Below, in pieces: positions 47,583 through 55,473 of a stretch of 64,000 bases of DNA. Made by a program: the position numbers and the translations under genes. Location of the stretch: assembly GCF_014654205.1 (NCBI RefSeq), contig NZ_BNAW01000045.1, positions 16,948 through 80,947 of the forward strand, in the 5' to 3' direction. Origin of the DNA: Amycolatopsis bullii. Lineage in GTDB: Bacteria; Actinomycetota; Actinomycetes; Mycobacteriales; Pseudonocardiaceae. The notes beneath the pieces are model-generated. The model was not told the origin of the DNA, did not search any database, and was given only the letters and a program-made list of their open reading frames with translations. Positions within the stretch are counted from its first letter, which is position 1; each line of letters opens with the position of its first letter.

Positions 47583-47614
47583 GAACACCGACGCCGGGCC
47601 GGGAAGGTGGCACC

Positions 47615-48364
47615 ATGACCGCTATGAACGCCACGTCATCCGGCCCCGGCAAGGCCGACCTCCGCCGCGCCGACGGGAGCCCGGTCCGGGTCCTCGTCGT
47701 CGACGACGAGGCGACGCTGGCCGAGCTCGTGTCGATGGCCCTGCGGATGGAGGGCTGGGAGGTGCGCAGCGCGGGCGACGGCACCGAGGCCGTCCGGATC
47801 GCGCGCGACTTCCGCCCCGACGCCGTCGTCCTCGACGTCATGCTCCCCGACTTCAGCGGTCTCGAAGTCCTGCGCCGGATGCGGTCCGAGGCGCCGAACC
47901 TGCCCGTCCTGTTCCTGACGGCGAAGGACGCGGTCGAGGACCGCATCGCCGGGCTCACCGCGGGCGGCGACGACTACGTCACCAAGCCGTTCAGCCTCGA
48001 AGAGGTGGCGCTGCGGCTGCGCGCGCTGCTGCGCCGGGCCGGCGGGGTGACCGGCGCGAGCGGGTCGACGCTGGTCGTCGGCGACCTCACCCTGGACGAG
48101 GACAGCCGCGAGGTGCACCGCGGCGGCGACCTGGTGCCGCTCACCGCGACCGAGTTCGAGCTGCTGCGCTACCTCATGCGCAACCCCAAGCGGGTGCTGT
48201 CCAAGGCCCAGATCCTGGACCGCGTGTGGAGCTACGACTTCGGCGGCCAGGCCAACATCGTCGAGCTCTACATCTCCTACCTGCGGAAGAAGATCGACGC
48301 CGACCGCGAGCCGATGATCCACACCATGCGGGGCGCCGGGTATGTCCTCAAGCCCGCCGGCTGA
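47615..48364 (+). CDS. OmpR/PhoB-type response regulator
   Basis: A 249-residue regulator with a 20-residue N-terminal extension. The receiver domain begins PVRVLVVDDEATLAELVSMA; the phospho-Asp lies in AVVLDVMLPDFSG and the conserved Lys in GGDDYVTKPFSLEE. The C-terminal winged helix shows TATEFELLRYLMRNPKRVLS, VWSYDFGGQANIVELYISYL and MRGAGYVLKPAG. It resembles TcrA/MprA/CutR-like regulators. The 3' end overlaps the kinase start by 23 bases. It probably binds the CACAGC repeats upstream of itself and upstream of the GT39 gene. Confidence 0.95.
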   Translation: MTAMNATSSGPGKADLRRADGSPVRVLVVDDEATLAELVSMALRMEGWEVRSAGDGTEAVRIARDFRPDAVVLDVMLPDFSGLEVLRRMRSEAPNLPVLFLTAKDAVEDRIAGLTAGGDDYVTKPFSLEEVALRLRALLRRAGGVTGASGSTLVVGDLTLDEDSREVHRGGDLVPLTATEFELLRYLMRNPKRVLSKAQILDRVWSYDFGGQANIVELYISYLRKKIDADREPMIHTMRGAGYVLKPAG

Positions 48365-49853
48365 ACCGAAGCGCGTTCGACGGCCCTGGTCGCTGCGGCG
48401 GCGGCTGATCGTCCAGCTCGCCGCGCTGCTCGCCCTGGTGTGCCTGGTCGTCGGCGTCGTCACGGAGTTCGCGCTGAGCGAGTTCCTCATCGGCCAGCAG
48501 GACCAGCGGCTGGCGGCGGCGAGCGACCGCGCCCGCCACAGCGGGGAGCGGCCGCCGCCGTGGCAGTACGGCGAGACGCCGCCACCGCCGGACGCGCTGC
48601 GCGTGCTCGGCCAGGGTGACGGCACGCTCGCCGTCGTCCAGACCGGCTCGAAGGCCTCGGCCGCGGTGATCGACTCCAGCTTGGTCGGGGTGTCGAAGCG
48701 CAAGGCGCCGTTCAAGCCCGTTCCCGCGGACCAGGCGCTGCGCCTGCTGGAGCTGCCGTCCGACGGGAAGCAGCGCAGCATCGACCTCGGTGGCAGCCTC
48801 GGCGAGTACCGCGTCGTCTCGACGACGTCGGCGCGCGGCGAGAAGACGGTCATCGGCCTGCCGCTGAAGGACGTCAACGAGACGCTCTGGCAGCTCGGGT
48901 TCATCCTCGGCGGCGTCGCGCTGGCCGGGATCCTGGTGGCGGGCGCGGTCGGCGCGGCGACGATCCGGCGCACGATGCAGCCGCTCGACCGGCTGGCGGC
49001 GACCGCGACGCGCGTCTCCGAACTGCCGTTGGACCGCGGCGAAGTCGCGCTGTCCGAACGCGTCCCGGAGGCCGACACCGACCCGAACACCGAGGTCGGC
49101 AAGGTCGGCTCGGCGCTGAACCGGATGCTGCAGCACGTCGCGAACGCGCTGAGCGCGCGGCACGCGAGCGAGAACCGGGTCCGCCAGTTCGTCGCGGACG
49201 CCAGCCACGAACTGCGCACCCCGCTGGCGGCGATCCGCGGGTACGCCGAGCTGACCCGGCGCGGCGGCGAGCAGGTGCCGCCGGACGTCGCGTTCGCGAT
49301 GAGCCGCGTCGAGTCCGAGTCCCGCCGGATGACGACGCTGGTGGAGGACCTGCTGCTGCTCGCCCGGCTGGATTCCGGCCGCCCGGTGGTGCGCGAGTGG
49401 GCCGACCTGTGCCGCCTGGTGGCGGACGCGGTCGCGGACGCGCACGTCGCGGGCCCGGACCACAAGTGGCTGATGGACGTGCCCGGCGAGCCGATCGGCG
49501 TCCTCGGCGACGCGGGCCAGCTGCACCAGGTGGTGATCAACGTCCTGGCCAACGCGCGCACGCACACCCCACCGGGGACCACGGTGACGACCACGCTGTC
49601 CACATCGGACGGAATCGTCCGGCTCCGGGTGGCCGACGACGGCCCGGGCATCCCGCCGGAAATCCTGCCGGACATCTTCGAGCGCTTCGCCCGCGGCGAC
49701 AATTCCCGGTCGCGCGCGGCCGGGAGCACCGGGCTGGGGCTGGCGATCGTGGCGGCGGTGGTGGGCGCGCACGGCGGCCGCGTCGGGGTGCAGAGCCGGC
49801 CGGGGCGCACGGAGTTCGAGATCACCTTCCCGGAGGCGCCCCCGCCTGCCTAG
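48342..49853 (+). CDS. OmpR-type sensor histidine kinase
   Basis: A 503-residue kinase. Transmembrane helix 1 (LIVQLAALLALVCLVVGVVT), an extracytoplasmic sensor of about 140 residues, transmembrane helix 2 (LGFILGGVALAGILVAGAVG), HAMP, then HisKA with FVADASHELRTPLAAIRGYA (phospho-His). N box INVLANARTHTPPG, D box VADDGPGIPPE, F box FERFARGD and G box GSTGLGLAIV are complete. It phosphorylates the overlapping response regulator. The signal is unknown. Confidence 0.95.
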   Translation: MSSSPPAEPKRVRRPWSLRRRLIVQLAALLALVCLVVGVVTEFALSEFLIGQQDQRLAAASDRARHSGERPPPWQYGETPPPPDALRVLGQGDGTLAVVQTGSKASAAVIDSSLVGVSKRKAPFKPVPADQALRLLELPSDGKQRSIDLGGSLGEYRVVSTTSARGEKTVIGLPLKDVNETLWQLGFILGGVALAGILVAGAVGAATIRRTMQPLDRLAATATRVSELPLDRGEVALSERVPEADTDPNTEVGKVGSALNRMLQHVANALSARHASENRVRQFVADASHELRTPLAAIRGYAELTRRGGEQVPPDVAFAMSRVESESRRMTTLVEDLLLLARLDSGRPVVREWADLCRLVADAVADAHVAGPDHKWLMDVPGEPIGVLGDAGQLHQVVINVLANARTHTPPGTTVTTTLSTSDGIVRLRVADDGPGIPPEILPDIFERFARGDNSRSRAAGSTGLGLAIVAAVVGAHGGRVGVQSRPGRTEFEITFPEAPPPA

Positions 49854-50152
49854 CCGGGGTAGCGGGCGACGACGGTCGCGAGGTCCGGTGTCAGCCGCAG
49901 CTCGGTGGCGAGCAGGTCCGGGTGCCGCAGTGCACCCCGCTAAGGGCCGGTTGCTGCAGCTGCTCGCCGGCGGGGTCGCGGGTGGCACGATCGGCGAGGC
50001 CGGGACCGGCTTCCGCGCTGGACCGGCCTGGACACCGCCTGGCAGGAGCAGCCGAACCCCGCCCGCGCGGCCGCGTCCACGGCCCGCCGGACGAGCTCGG
50101 GCAGGCCGGGTTCGCCCGCGTACTCCGCCGTCCCGTTCTCCGACATGCTCAT
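49850..50152 (-). pseudogene. Scrambled remnant of a class I SAM methyltransferase gene
   Basis: On the minus strand the N-terminal part reads MSENGTAEYAGEPGLPELVR then RAVDAAARAGFGCSC (from ATG 50152 or 50146), like O-methyltransferase-family proteins. The C-terminal part, also minus, reads ALRHPDLLATELRLTPDLAT and ends at the stop overlapping the kinase stop. Between them the expected AdoMet-binding region is found on the plus strand (49941-50010) as GRLLQLLAGGVAGGTIGEAG. So an internal piece looks inverted and most of the gene is deleted. The family match is from memory of sequence patterns. Confidence 0.55.
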
Positions 50153-50168
50153 CCGTCCGGGGTTGATG

Positions 50169-50207
50169 CACAGCCGGCGCACAGCTTGGCCACAAGTTCA
50201 CCACATG
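50169..50207 (+). promoter_or_regulatory. Direct-repeat operator upstream of GT39 gene
   Basis: CACAGC at 50169 and 50180, CACAAG at 50191 and CACATG at 50202 form four hexamers at exact 11-base spacing, ending 13 bases before GTG 50221. The hexamer and phase equal those at 47497-47582, so the OmpR-type regulator probably controls this glycosyltransferase. Confidence 0.75.
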
Positions 50208-50220
50208 CACCGCCGACACG

Positions 50221-52125
50221 GTGAACGCCATGACGACCACGCTGTCGGCGCCCGGACACGCCCAGCCCCAGCCGCCCGTCCCGGTCCGGAAACCCCGGTG
50301 GGTCAGGCCTTCCGTGGCCGCGCTGCTGCTCGGCACCGGGCTGCTCTACCTGTGGGACCTGGCGAAGATCGGCTGGGCCAACGACTTCTACGCGATGGCC
50401 GTGCAGGCCGGGACGTGGAGCTGGAAGGCGCTGTTCTTCGGTTCGCTCGATCCGGGCAACGTCGTCACCGTCGACAAACCGCCGTTTTCGCTGTGGGTCA
50501 TGGGGCTGTCCGGACGGCTCTTCGGCTTCTCCAGCTGGAGCCTGCTCGTACCGGACGCGCTCGCCGGCGTCGCGTCCGTCGGCCTGCTCTACCTCGCCGT
50601 GCGGCGGCTGTCCGGACCCGGTGCCGGGTTGCTGGCCGGGGCCGGGCTCGCGCTGACGCCGGTCGCCGCGCTGATGTTCCGCTACGACAACCCCGACGCC
50701 TTCCTCGTTCTGCTCCTCGTCGCCGGTGCCTACTGCGTGGTGCGGGCGCTGGACCACGCGAGCACGAAATGGCTGGTGCTCGCCGGCGTCGCGATCGGCT
50801 TCGGCTTCCTGGACAAGATGCTGCAGGCCTTCCTCGTGCTGCCCGCGTTCGTGCTCGTCTACGCGGTCGCGGCGCCGACGTCCCTCGGCCGCCGAATCGG
50901 CCAGCTGCTCGCCGCGGCGGGTGCGGTGGTCGTCTCCGCCGGGTGGTGGATCGCCGCCGTCGCGCTGTGGCCGGTCGCGGACCGGCCCTACATCAGCGGT
51001 TCGACCGACAACACCGTGCTGGAACTGGCTTTCGGCTACAACGGCCTCGGCCGGATCTTCGGCGAAGGACGCGGCGGCGGGGGCGGTGGCCGGGTGTTCA
51101 CCCCGCCCGCCGGGGTGGAACTGCCCGCCGGCGGCCGGGGCGGCTTCGGCGGCTTCGGGGGTCAGACCGGCCTGACGCGGTTGTTCTCCGGCGAGTTCGG
51201 CGGCGAGGCGTCGTGGCTGCTGCCGGCCGCGGTCATCGGGCTGGTCGCCGGCCTGTGGTTCACCCGCCGGGCGCCGCGCACCGACCGCACGCGGGCGGCG
51301 CTGCTGCTGTGGGGTGGCTGGCTGGTCGTCACCGCGCTGGTGTTCAGCTACATGAGCGGCATCATCCACCCGTACTACACGGTCGCGCTGGCCCCCGGGG
51401 TCGCCGCGACGCTGGCGATCGCCGCCCGTGAGCTCTGGCGCGGCCGGGCGAACTTCGCGGCCCGCGCGGTGCTCGCCGTCATGGTCGCGGTGACGGCGGT
51501 CTGGGCCTTCGTCCTCCTCGCGCGGACGCCGGACTGGCAGCCGTGGGTGCGCTACGCGCTCCTGGTGTCCGGCGCCGCCGCGGTCGCGGGCCTGCTCTTC
51601 GGCGCCGACCGCGTCCGGCGGGCCGGCCCGGTGGTGGCGGTGCTCGGCCTGTGCGGCGCGCTGCTCGGGATGACGTCCTACACGCTGGCGACGGCGGCGA
51701 ACGCGCACTCCGGCGGGACGCCGTCCTCCGGCCCGGCCGTCGCGAGTGGACGCGGCTTCGGCGGGCAGCGCGGCTTCGGCGCGGGGGAGATCGACTCCGC
51801 GGTGATCGACCTGCTGAAGAGCACGACGACGAAGTGGGCCGCGGCGCAGAGCGGCGCGATGCAGTCGGCGGGCCTGGCGCTGGCGAGCGGGCGGCCGGTG
51901 CTCGCGATCGGCGGCTTCAGCGGCAGCGACCCGGCGCCCACGCTCGCGCAGTTCCAGGCGTACGTCGCCGACGGCGACATCCACTACTACGTCGCCGGTG
52001 GCCGCGGCGGCTTCGGCGGTGGCCGCGGGACCGCCGGCCAGATCCAGACCTGGGTCGAGCAGAACTTCGCGCCGTTCACCGTCGGCGGCACGACCGTTTA
52101 CGACCTCACCAAATCTGTCGTTTGA
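50221..52125 (+). CDS. GT39/ArnT-type membrane glycosyltransferase
   Basis: A 634-residue protein with about 11-13 transmembrane helices. The first loop carries the acidic GWANDFYAMAVQAGTWSWKA and VVTVDKPPFSLWVMGLSGRL, the catalytic-loop pattern of lipid-phosphate-dependent sugar transferases (PMT/ArnT superfamily); PVAALMFRYDNPDAFLVLLL is also typical. Two Gly-rich loops (EGRGGGGGGRVF; ASGRGFGGQRGFGAG) and an extracytoplasmic C-terminal domain follow. It would move a sugar from polyprenyl phosphate to a surface acceptor. GTG 50221 or ATG 50230 may be the start. Preceded by the putative response-regulator operator; a hairpin follows. Confidence 0.88.
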   Translation: MNAMTTTLSAPGHAQPQPPVPVRKPRWVRPSVAALLLGTGLLYLWDLAKIGWANDFYAMAVQAGTWSWKALFFGSLDPGNVVTVDKPPFSLWVMGLSGRLFGFSSWSLLVPDALAGVASVGLLYLAVRRLSGPGAGLLAGAGLALTPVAALMFRYDNPDAFLVLLLVAGAYCVVRALDHASTKWLVLAGVAIGFGFLDKMLQAFLVLPAFVLVYAVAAPTSLGRRIGQLLAAAGAVVVSAGWWIAAVALWPVADRPYISGSTDNTVLELAFGYNGLGRIFGEGRGGGGGGRVFTPPAGVELPAGGRGGFGGFGGQTGLTRLFSGEFGGEASWLLPAAVIGLVAGLWFTRRAPRTDRTRAALLLWGGWLVVTALVFSYMSGIIHPYYTVALAPGVAATLAIAARELWRGRANFAARAVLAVMVAVTAVWAFVLLARTPDWQPWVRYALLVSGAAAVAGLLFGADRVRRAGPVVAVLGLCGALLGMTSYTLATAANAHSGGTPSSGPAVASGRGFGGQRGFGAGEIDSAVIDLLKSTTTKWAAAQSGAMQSAGLALASGRPVLAIGGFSGSDPAPTLAQFQAYVADGDIHYYVAGGRGGFGGGRGTAGQIQTWVEQNFAPFTVGGTTVYDLTKSVV

Positions 52126-52142
52126 TAGAAATTCGACAGCCC

Positions 52143-52160
52143 GCTTGAATTGTTTCAAGC
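52143..52160 (+). terminator. Hairpin after the GT39 gene
   Basis: GCTTGAA pairs with TTCAAGC around TTGT, followed by GTGTTAAC. It lies 17 bases after the stop codon. Its T tail is weak. Confidence 0.6.
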
Positions 52161-52702
52161 GTGTTAACAGTCGGGGAATCATTCGGCGTATTCCAGACCG
52201 GTGCGGTATCGGCGGATGCGGACAGGTGTTCGAATTCCCGGAGCGTGCCCGGCTCATTCCGAACGACCGTTCGGAGTCGTCGATTCGCTCTGGGTGAGGA
52301 CGTCGGCACCCCCCGCTGTCGTCCTAACGACGAGGGACTTCGGGCCGTGCACTTGCACGCGCTCCGCGCACACGCCTGCCGGAATATTGGCCGGTCGACC
52401 GACAGAAACGATCTCCCCGACGATCTCGAACGCGTCGATCTCGCAGGCTGACCCGGGCGACGGTCACTCGTTTGGATGCAAAGAGCGGACGTTGTGGGGA
52501 TCTTGTGCTAGTCGCTAGGCTCTCCGCCGGGAGAGGGACAGGGGTGGCTGATCCGGTGCGCTGAGTGCTGGGATTTCACTGGTGGTGAGCGCCTCCTGTC
52601 CGCGTTCTCTCGCGATGACCGTCCCCACCCGTAGCCCCGAGCGCCGCAATTCCCCCTTTTCGGTACGCACCACTCCACTTCCCCCGCAACCTGGAGTTCG
52701 TT
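52161..52702. other. Intergenic region, no gene called
   Basis: The 540 bases between the GT39 terminator and the SsuA-like gene have lower GC than neighbours. A minus-strand frame (52270-52450 approximately) reads SACEIDAFEIVGEIVSVGRP and on through AERVQVHGPKSLVVRTTAGG to a stop near 52258, with a plausible protein-like composition but no clear start or ribosome site; it may be a gene remnant. A short hairpin (CTCTCC/GGAGAG, near 52520) and the importer promoter lie in the last 200 bases. No known riboswitch core was recognised. Confidence 0.45.
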
Positions 52703-53716
52703 GTGATTTCCCGTCCCCGCCCCCGTCTGCTGACGGTGCTCCTGACTTTGCTGACCCTCGCCGGGGTCACCGCGCTCTCGGGGTGCAGTGACAGCTCCGC
52801 CTCCGGCGGCGGCACCAAGATCACCATCGGGTTCAGCGCCTGGCCGGGCTGGTTCCCGTGGCAGGTGGCGCAGGAACAGGGCCTGTTCGCGAAGAACGGC
52901 GTCAACGTCGACCTCAAGTACTTCGACAACTACACCGACAGCATCAACGCCCTCTCCAGCGGCGCCATCGACGCCAACAGCCAGACCCTCAACGACACGC
53001 TGTCGTCGGTCTCCGGCGGCGCCAAGCTGTCGATCGTGCTGGTGAACGACAACTCCACCGGCAACGACAAGGTCATCGCGCGGGACGGGATCACCAGCAT
53101 CGCCGACCTCAAGGGCAAGAAGGTCGCCGTCGAGCAGGGCGCCGTCGACCACTACCTGCTGCTGCTCGCGCTGCAGTCGGCGAACCTGACCGAAAAGGAC
53201 ATCCAGCTCGTCAACCTCCCGACCGACGCCGCGGCCGCCGCGTTCAAGAGCGGCCAGGTCGACGCGGTCGCCGCGTTCGCGCCGTTCACCTCGACGGCGC
53301 TGGAGCGCGCGGGCAGCCGCGCGATCTCGACGTCGGCCGAGTTCCCCGGCGCCATCCCGGACCACCTGGTCACCTCGCAGAAGCTGGTCAAGGACCACCC
53401 GAAGGACGTCCAGGCGCTGGTCAACACCTGGTTCGAGACGCTGACCTGGATCAAGGACAACAAGGACGCGGCCGTGAAGATCATGGCCAAGCGCGGTGGC
53501 GTGTCCGAAGCGGACTACAAGTCCTACGACGCCGGCACCACGATCTTCACGCGGCAGCAGAACATCGACGCGTTCACCCCGGGCGTCACCGCCCAGCACC
53601 TCGACTTCCAGGCGAACAAGATCATCGACTTCATCGTCGGCACCGGGCTCGCCCAGCAGCGGCCCTCGCTCGACGGCCTCTTCGACGACCAGTTCGTGAA
53701 GGCCGCGCCCCAGTGA
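52703..53716 (+). CDS. SsuA/TauA/NMT1-type ABC substrate-binding lipoprotein
   Basis: A 337-residue secreted lipoprotein. Signal peptide with lipobox ALSGC (Cys near 29). The mature part begins TKITIGFSAWPGWFPWQVAQ and shows NGVNVDLKYFDNYTDSINAL, ADLKGKKVAVEQGAVDHYLL and an FKSGQVDAVAAFAPF segment, the NMT1/SsuA-like order. Such proteins bind sulfonates, nitrate, taurine, pyrimidines or amides. GTG 52703 is the start. It is translationally coupled to the permease gene. The ligand cannot be assigned; unlike true SsuA operons, no monooxygenase is near. Confidence 0.9.
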   Translation: MISRPRPRLLTVLLTLLTLAGVTALSGCSDSSASGGGTKITIGFSAWPGWFPWQVAQEQGLFAKNGVNVDLKYFDNYTDSINALSSGAIDANSQTLNDTLSSVSGGAKLSIVLVNDNSTGNDKVIARDGITSIADLKGKKVAVEQGAVDHYLLLLALQSANLTEKDIQLVNLPTDAAAAAFKSGQVDAVAAFAPFTSTALERAGSRAISTSAEFPGAIPDHLVTSQKLVKDHPKDVQALVNTWFETLTWIKDNKDAAVKIMAKRGGVSEADYKSYDAGTTIFTRQQNIDAFTPGVTAQHLDFQANKIIDFIVGTGLAQQRPSLDGLFDDQFVKAAPQ

Positions 53717-54663
53717 CCGGTCCGACCCAGCGCACCACGCCGGCGAGCACGGCCGAGGCGCGGGCCGCCGAGGCGCAGGAAGCGGAACAGCGGCTCGCCG
53801 AGCAGCAGGAGGCCGGCCGGGCGGGTGGCGGACGGCCGGCCTGGTCGCCGCTGCCCCGCCGGGCCGGGCTGAAACCGTCCGCTTCGCCGCTGTTCTCCTT
53901 GCGCACCCCCATTTCCGCGGCGTCCCGCTGGACGCTCGCGGCGCTGTCCTTCGCCATCCCGTTCCTCGCGTGGGTCGTGCTGAGCATCAGCGGGGCCGTC
54001 GATTCGACGTTCCTGCCGTCGCCGGCCGCGGTGCTCGAAGCCGGGGTGGACATGGCGAGCACCGGCGAGCTCTTCGACGACCTGTGGACGACCACCCAGC
54101 GGGTGCTCGAAGGCTTCGGCCTCGCCGTGCTCGTCTCGGTCCCGCTCGGCATCCTGATGGGCAGCTTCACCGCCGGGCAGGCGTTCTTCGAGCCGCTGAT
54201 CGGGCTGCTGCGCTACCTGCCGGCGAGCGCGTTCATCCCGCTGCTGATCATCTGGCTCGGCCTCGGCGAGCCGTCGAAGATCGCCATCCTCTTCATCGGC
54301 ACAGTCTTCTTCAACACGCTGATGACCGCCGACGTGGTCCGCGGCGTGCCGGACGCGCTCATCGACGTCTCCTACACCTTGGGCGCGCGCCGCGGCGAGG
54401 TGCTGCGCAAGATCGTCGTGCCGCACTCGCTGCCGGGCATGATCGACGCGATCCGCGTCAACGCCGCCGCGGCGTGGAACTTCGTGGTCGTCGCCGAGCT
54501 GATCAACTCCTCGGCGGGCCTGGGCTACCGGATCGTCCGCGCGCAGCGGTTCCTGCAGACCGACAAGATCTTCGCGGTGCTCGTGGTCATCGGGCTCGCC
54601 GGGCTCGCCATCGACGTCCTGCTGCGCCTGCTGCGCACGCGGGTCGGGAAGTGGGCAGCATGA
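53713..54663 (+). CDS. SsuC/TauC-type ABC permease
   Basis: A 316-residue permease. A roughly 75-residue charged, Ala/Glu-rich N-terminal extension (EARAAEAQEAEQRLAEQQEA) precedes the six-helix core and is longer than usual. Core landmarks are LRYLPASAFIPLLIIWLGLG, DVSYTLGARRGEVLRKIVVP (EAA loop) and AWNFVVVAELINSSAGLGYR. GTG 53713 overlaps the upstream stop, and its own stop overlaps the ATPase start (ATGA). Confidence 0.93.
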   Translation: MTGPTQRTTPASTAEARAAEAQEAEQRLAEQQEAGRAGGGRPAWSPLPRRAGLKPSASPLFSLRTPISAASRWTLAALSFAIPFLAWVVLSISGAVDSTFLPSPAAVLEAGVDMASTGELFDDLWTTTQRVLEGFGLAVLVSVPLGILMGSFTAGQAFFEPLIGLLRYLPASAFIPLLIIWLGLGEPSKIAILFIGTVFFNTLMTADVVRGVPDALIDVSYTLGARRGEVLRKIVVPHSLPGMIDAIRVNAAAAWNFVVVAELINSSAGLGYRIVRAQRFLQTDKIFAVLVVIGLAGLAIDVLLRLLRTRVGKWAA

Positions 54664-55448
54664 CGCTGGAACTGCGGAACGTCGCCAAGGACTACACCGT
54701 CCGCGGCAAGGTCACCCGCGCCCTCGACGACGTCGACCTCGAAGTGCTGCGCGGCGAGTTCGTCTGCGTCGTCGGCGCGAGCGGCTCGGGCAAGTCGACG
54801 CTGCTGTCGCTGGTGGCCGGGCTCAGCCGGCCGACCGAGGGCGAGATCGTGCTCGACGGCGTGCCGGTGACCGGGCCCGGGCCCGACCGCGGGCTCGTCT
54901 TCCAGGCCGGGGCGCTCTACCCGTGGCGCAGCGTCGAGAAGAACGTCGCGTTCGGACTCGAGCTGCTCTCCCTCGACCCGGTCGAGCGGGCCGAGCGGGT
55001 GAACTGGTACCTCGCCGAAACCGGCCTCGACGGCGTGCGCAAGTCGCTGCCGAAACAGCTCTCCGGCGGCCAGAAGCAACGCGTCGCGATCGCGCGGGCC
55101 CTGGCGTGCGAACCGGAAGTTCTGCTGCTGGACGAACCCTTCGGCGCCCTGGACGTCCAGACCAAAGAGGACATGCAGGTGCTGATCCGCCAGGTGTGGG
55201 CCGACACCGGCACCACGGTGCTGATGGTCACCCACGACGTCGAGGAAGCGGTCTTCCTCGGCGGCCGGGTGGTGGTGCTCGCCTCCGACCCGGGCCGGAT
55301 CGCCGCCGACGTCGAGGTGGCGCTGCCCGCCGAGCGCGACCTGGCGGTGAAGCGCGAGCCGCGGTTCCTCGCGCTGCGCGCCCGGATCGAGGACCTGGTC
55401 CGGGAGCAGCACCGGGGCCACGTGAGCCGGGTGGCCGCGGTCGAGTGA
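54660..55448 (+). CDS. SsuB/TauB-type ABC ATP-binding protein
   Basis: A 262-residue ATPase: Walker A GASGSGKST, Q loop VFQAGALYPWRSV, signature LSGGQKQRVAIARAL, Walker B VLLLDEPFGALDVQT, H loop MVTHDVEEAVFLG. Length and motifs match the nitrate/sulfonate/taurine importer ATPases. It ends 25 bases before the conservon kinase gene, on the same strand, so read-through from this operon into cvnABCD is possible. Confidence 0.95.
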   Translation: MTLELRNVAKDYTVRGKVTRALDDVDLEVLRGEFVCVVGASGSGKSTLLSLVAGLSRPTEGEIVLDGVPVTGPGPDRGLVFQAGALYPWRSVEKNVAFGLELLSLDPVERAERVNWYLAETGLDGVRKSLPKQLSGGQKQRVAIARALACEPEVLLLDEPFGALDVQTKEDMQVLIRQVWADTGTTVLMVTHDVEEAVFLGGRVVVLASDPGRIAADVEVALPAERDLAVKREPRFLALRARIEDLVREQHRGHVSRVAAVE

Positions 55449-55473
55449 GAACGGAAGACGGGAAGGTCGCGGG

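Noticed and set aside
44925..47588. An 887-codon frame running through the kinase and response regulator region
   Set aside because: Only the final 218 codons are the response regulator; upstream it is a shadow of the kinase and the Gly-rich protein.
52201..52518. A 105-codon plus-strand frame in the gap before the importer
   Set aside because: No start context, no conserved features and codon use unlike the surrounding genes.
52480..52702. Possible riboswitch upstream of the SsuA-like gene
   Set aside because: No core of the TPP, SAM, cobalamin, guanidine (ykkC) or other known class was recognisable by eye.
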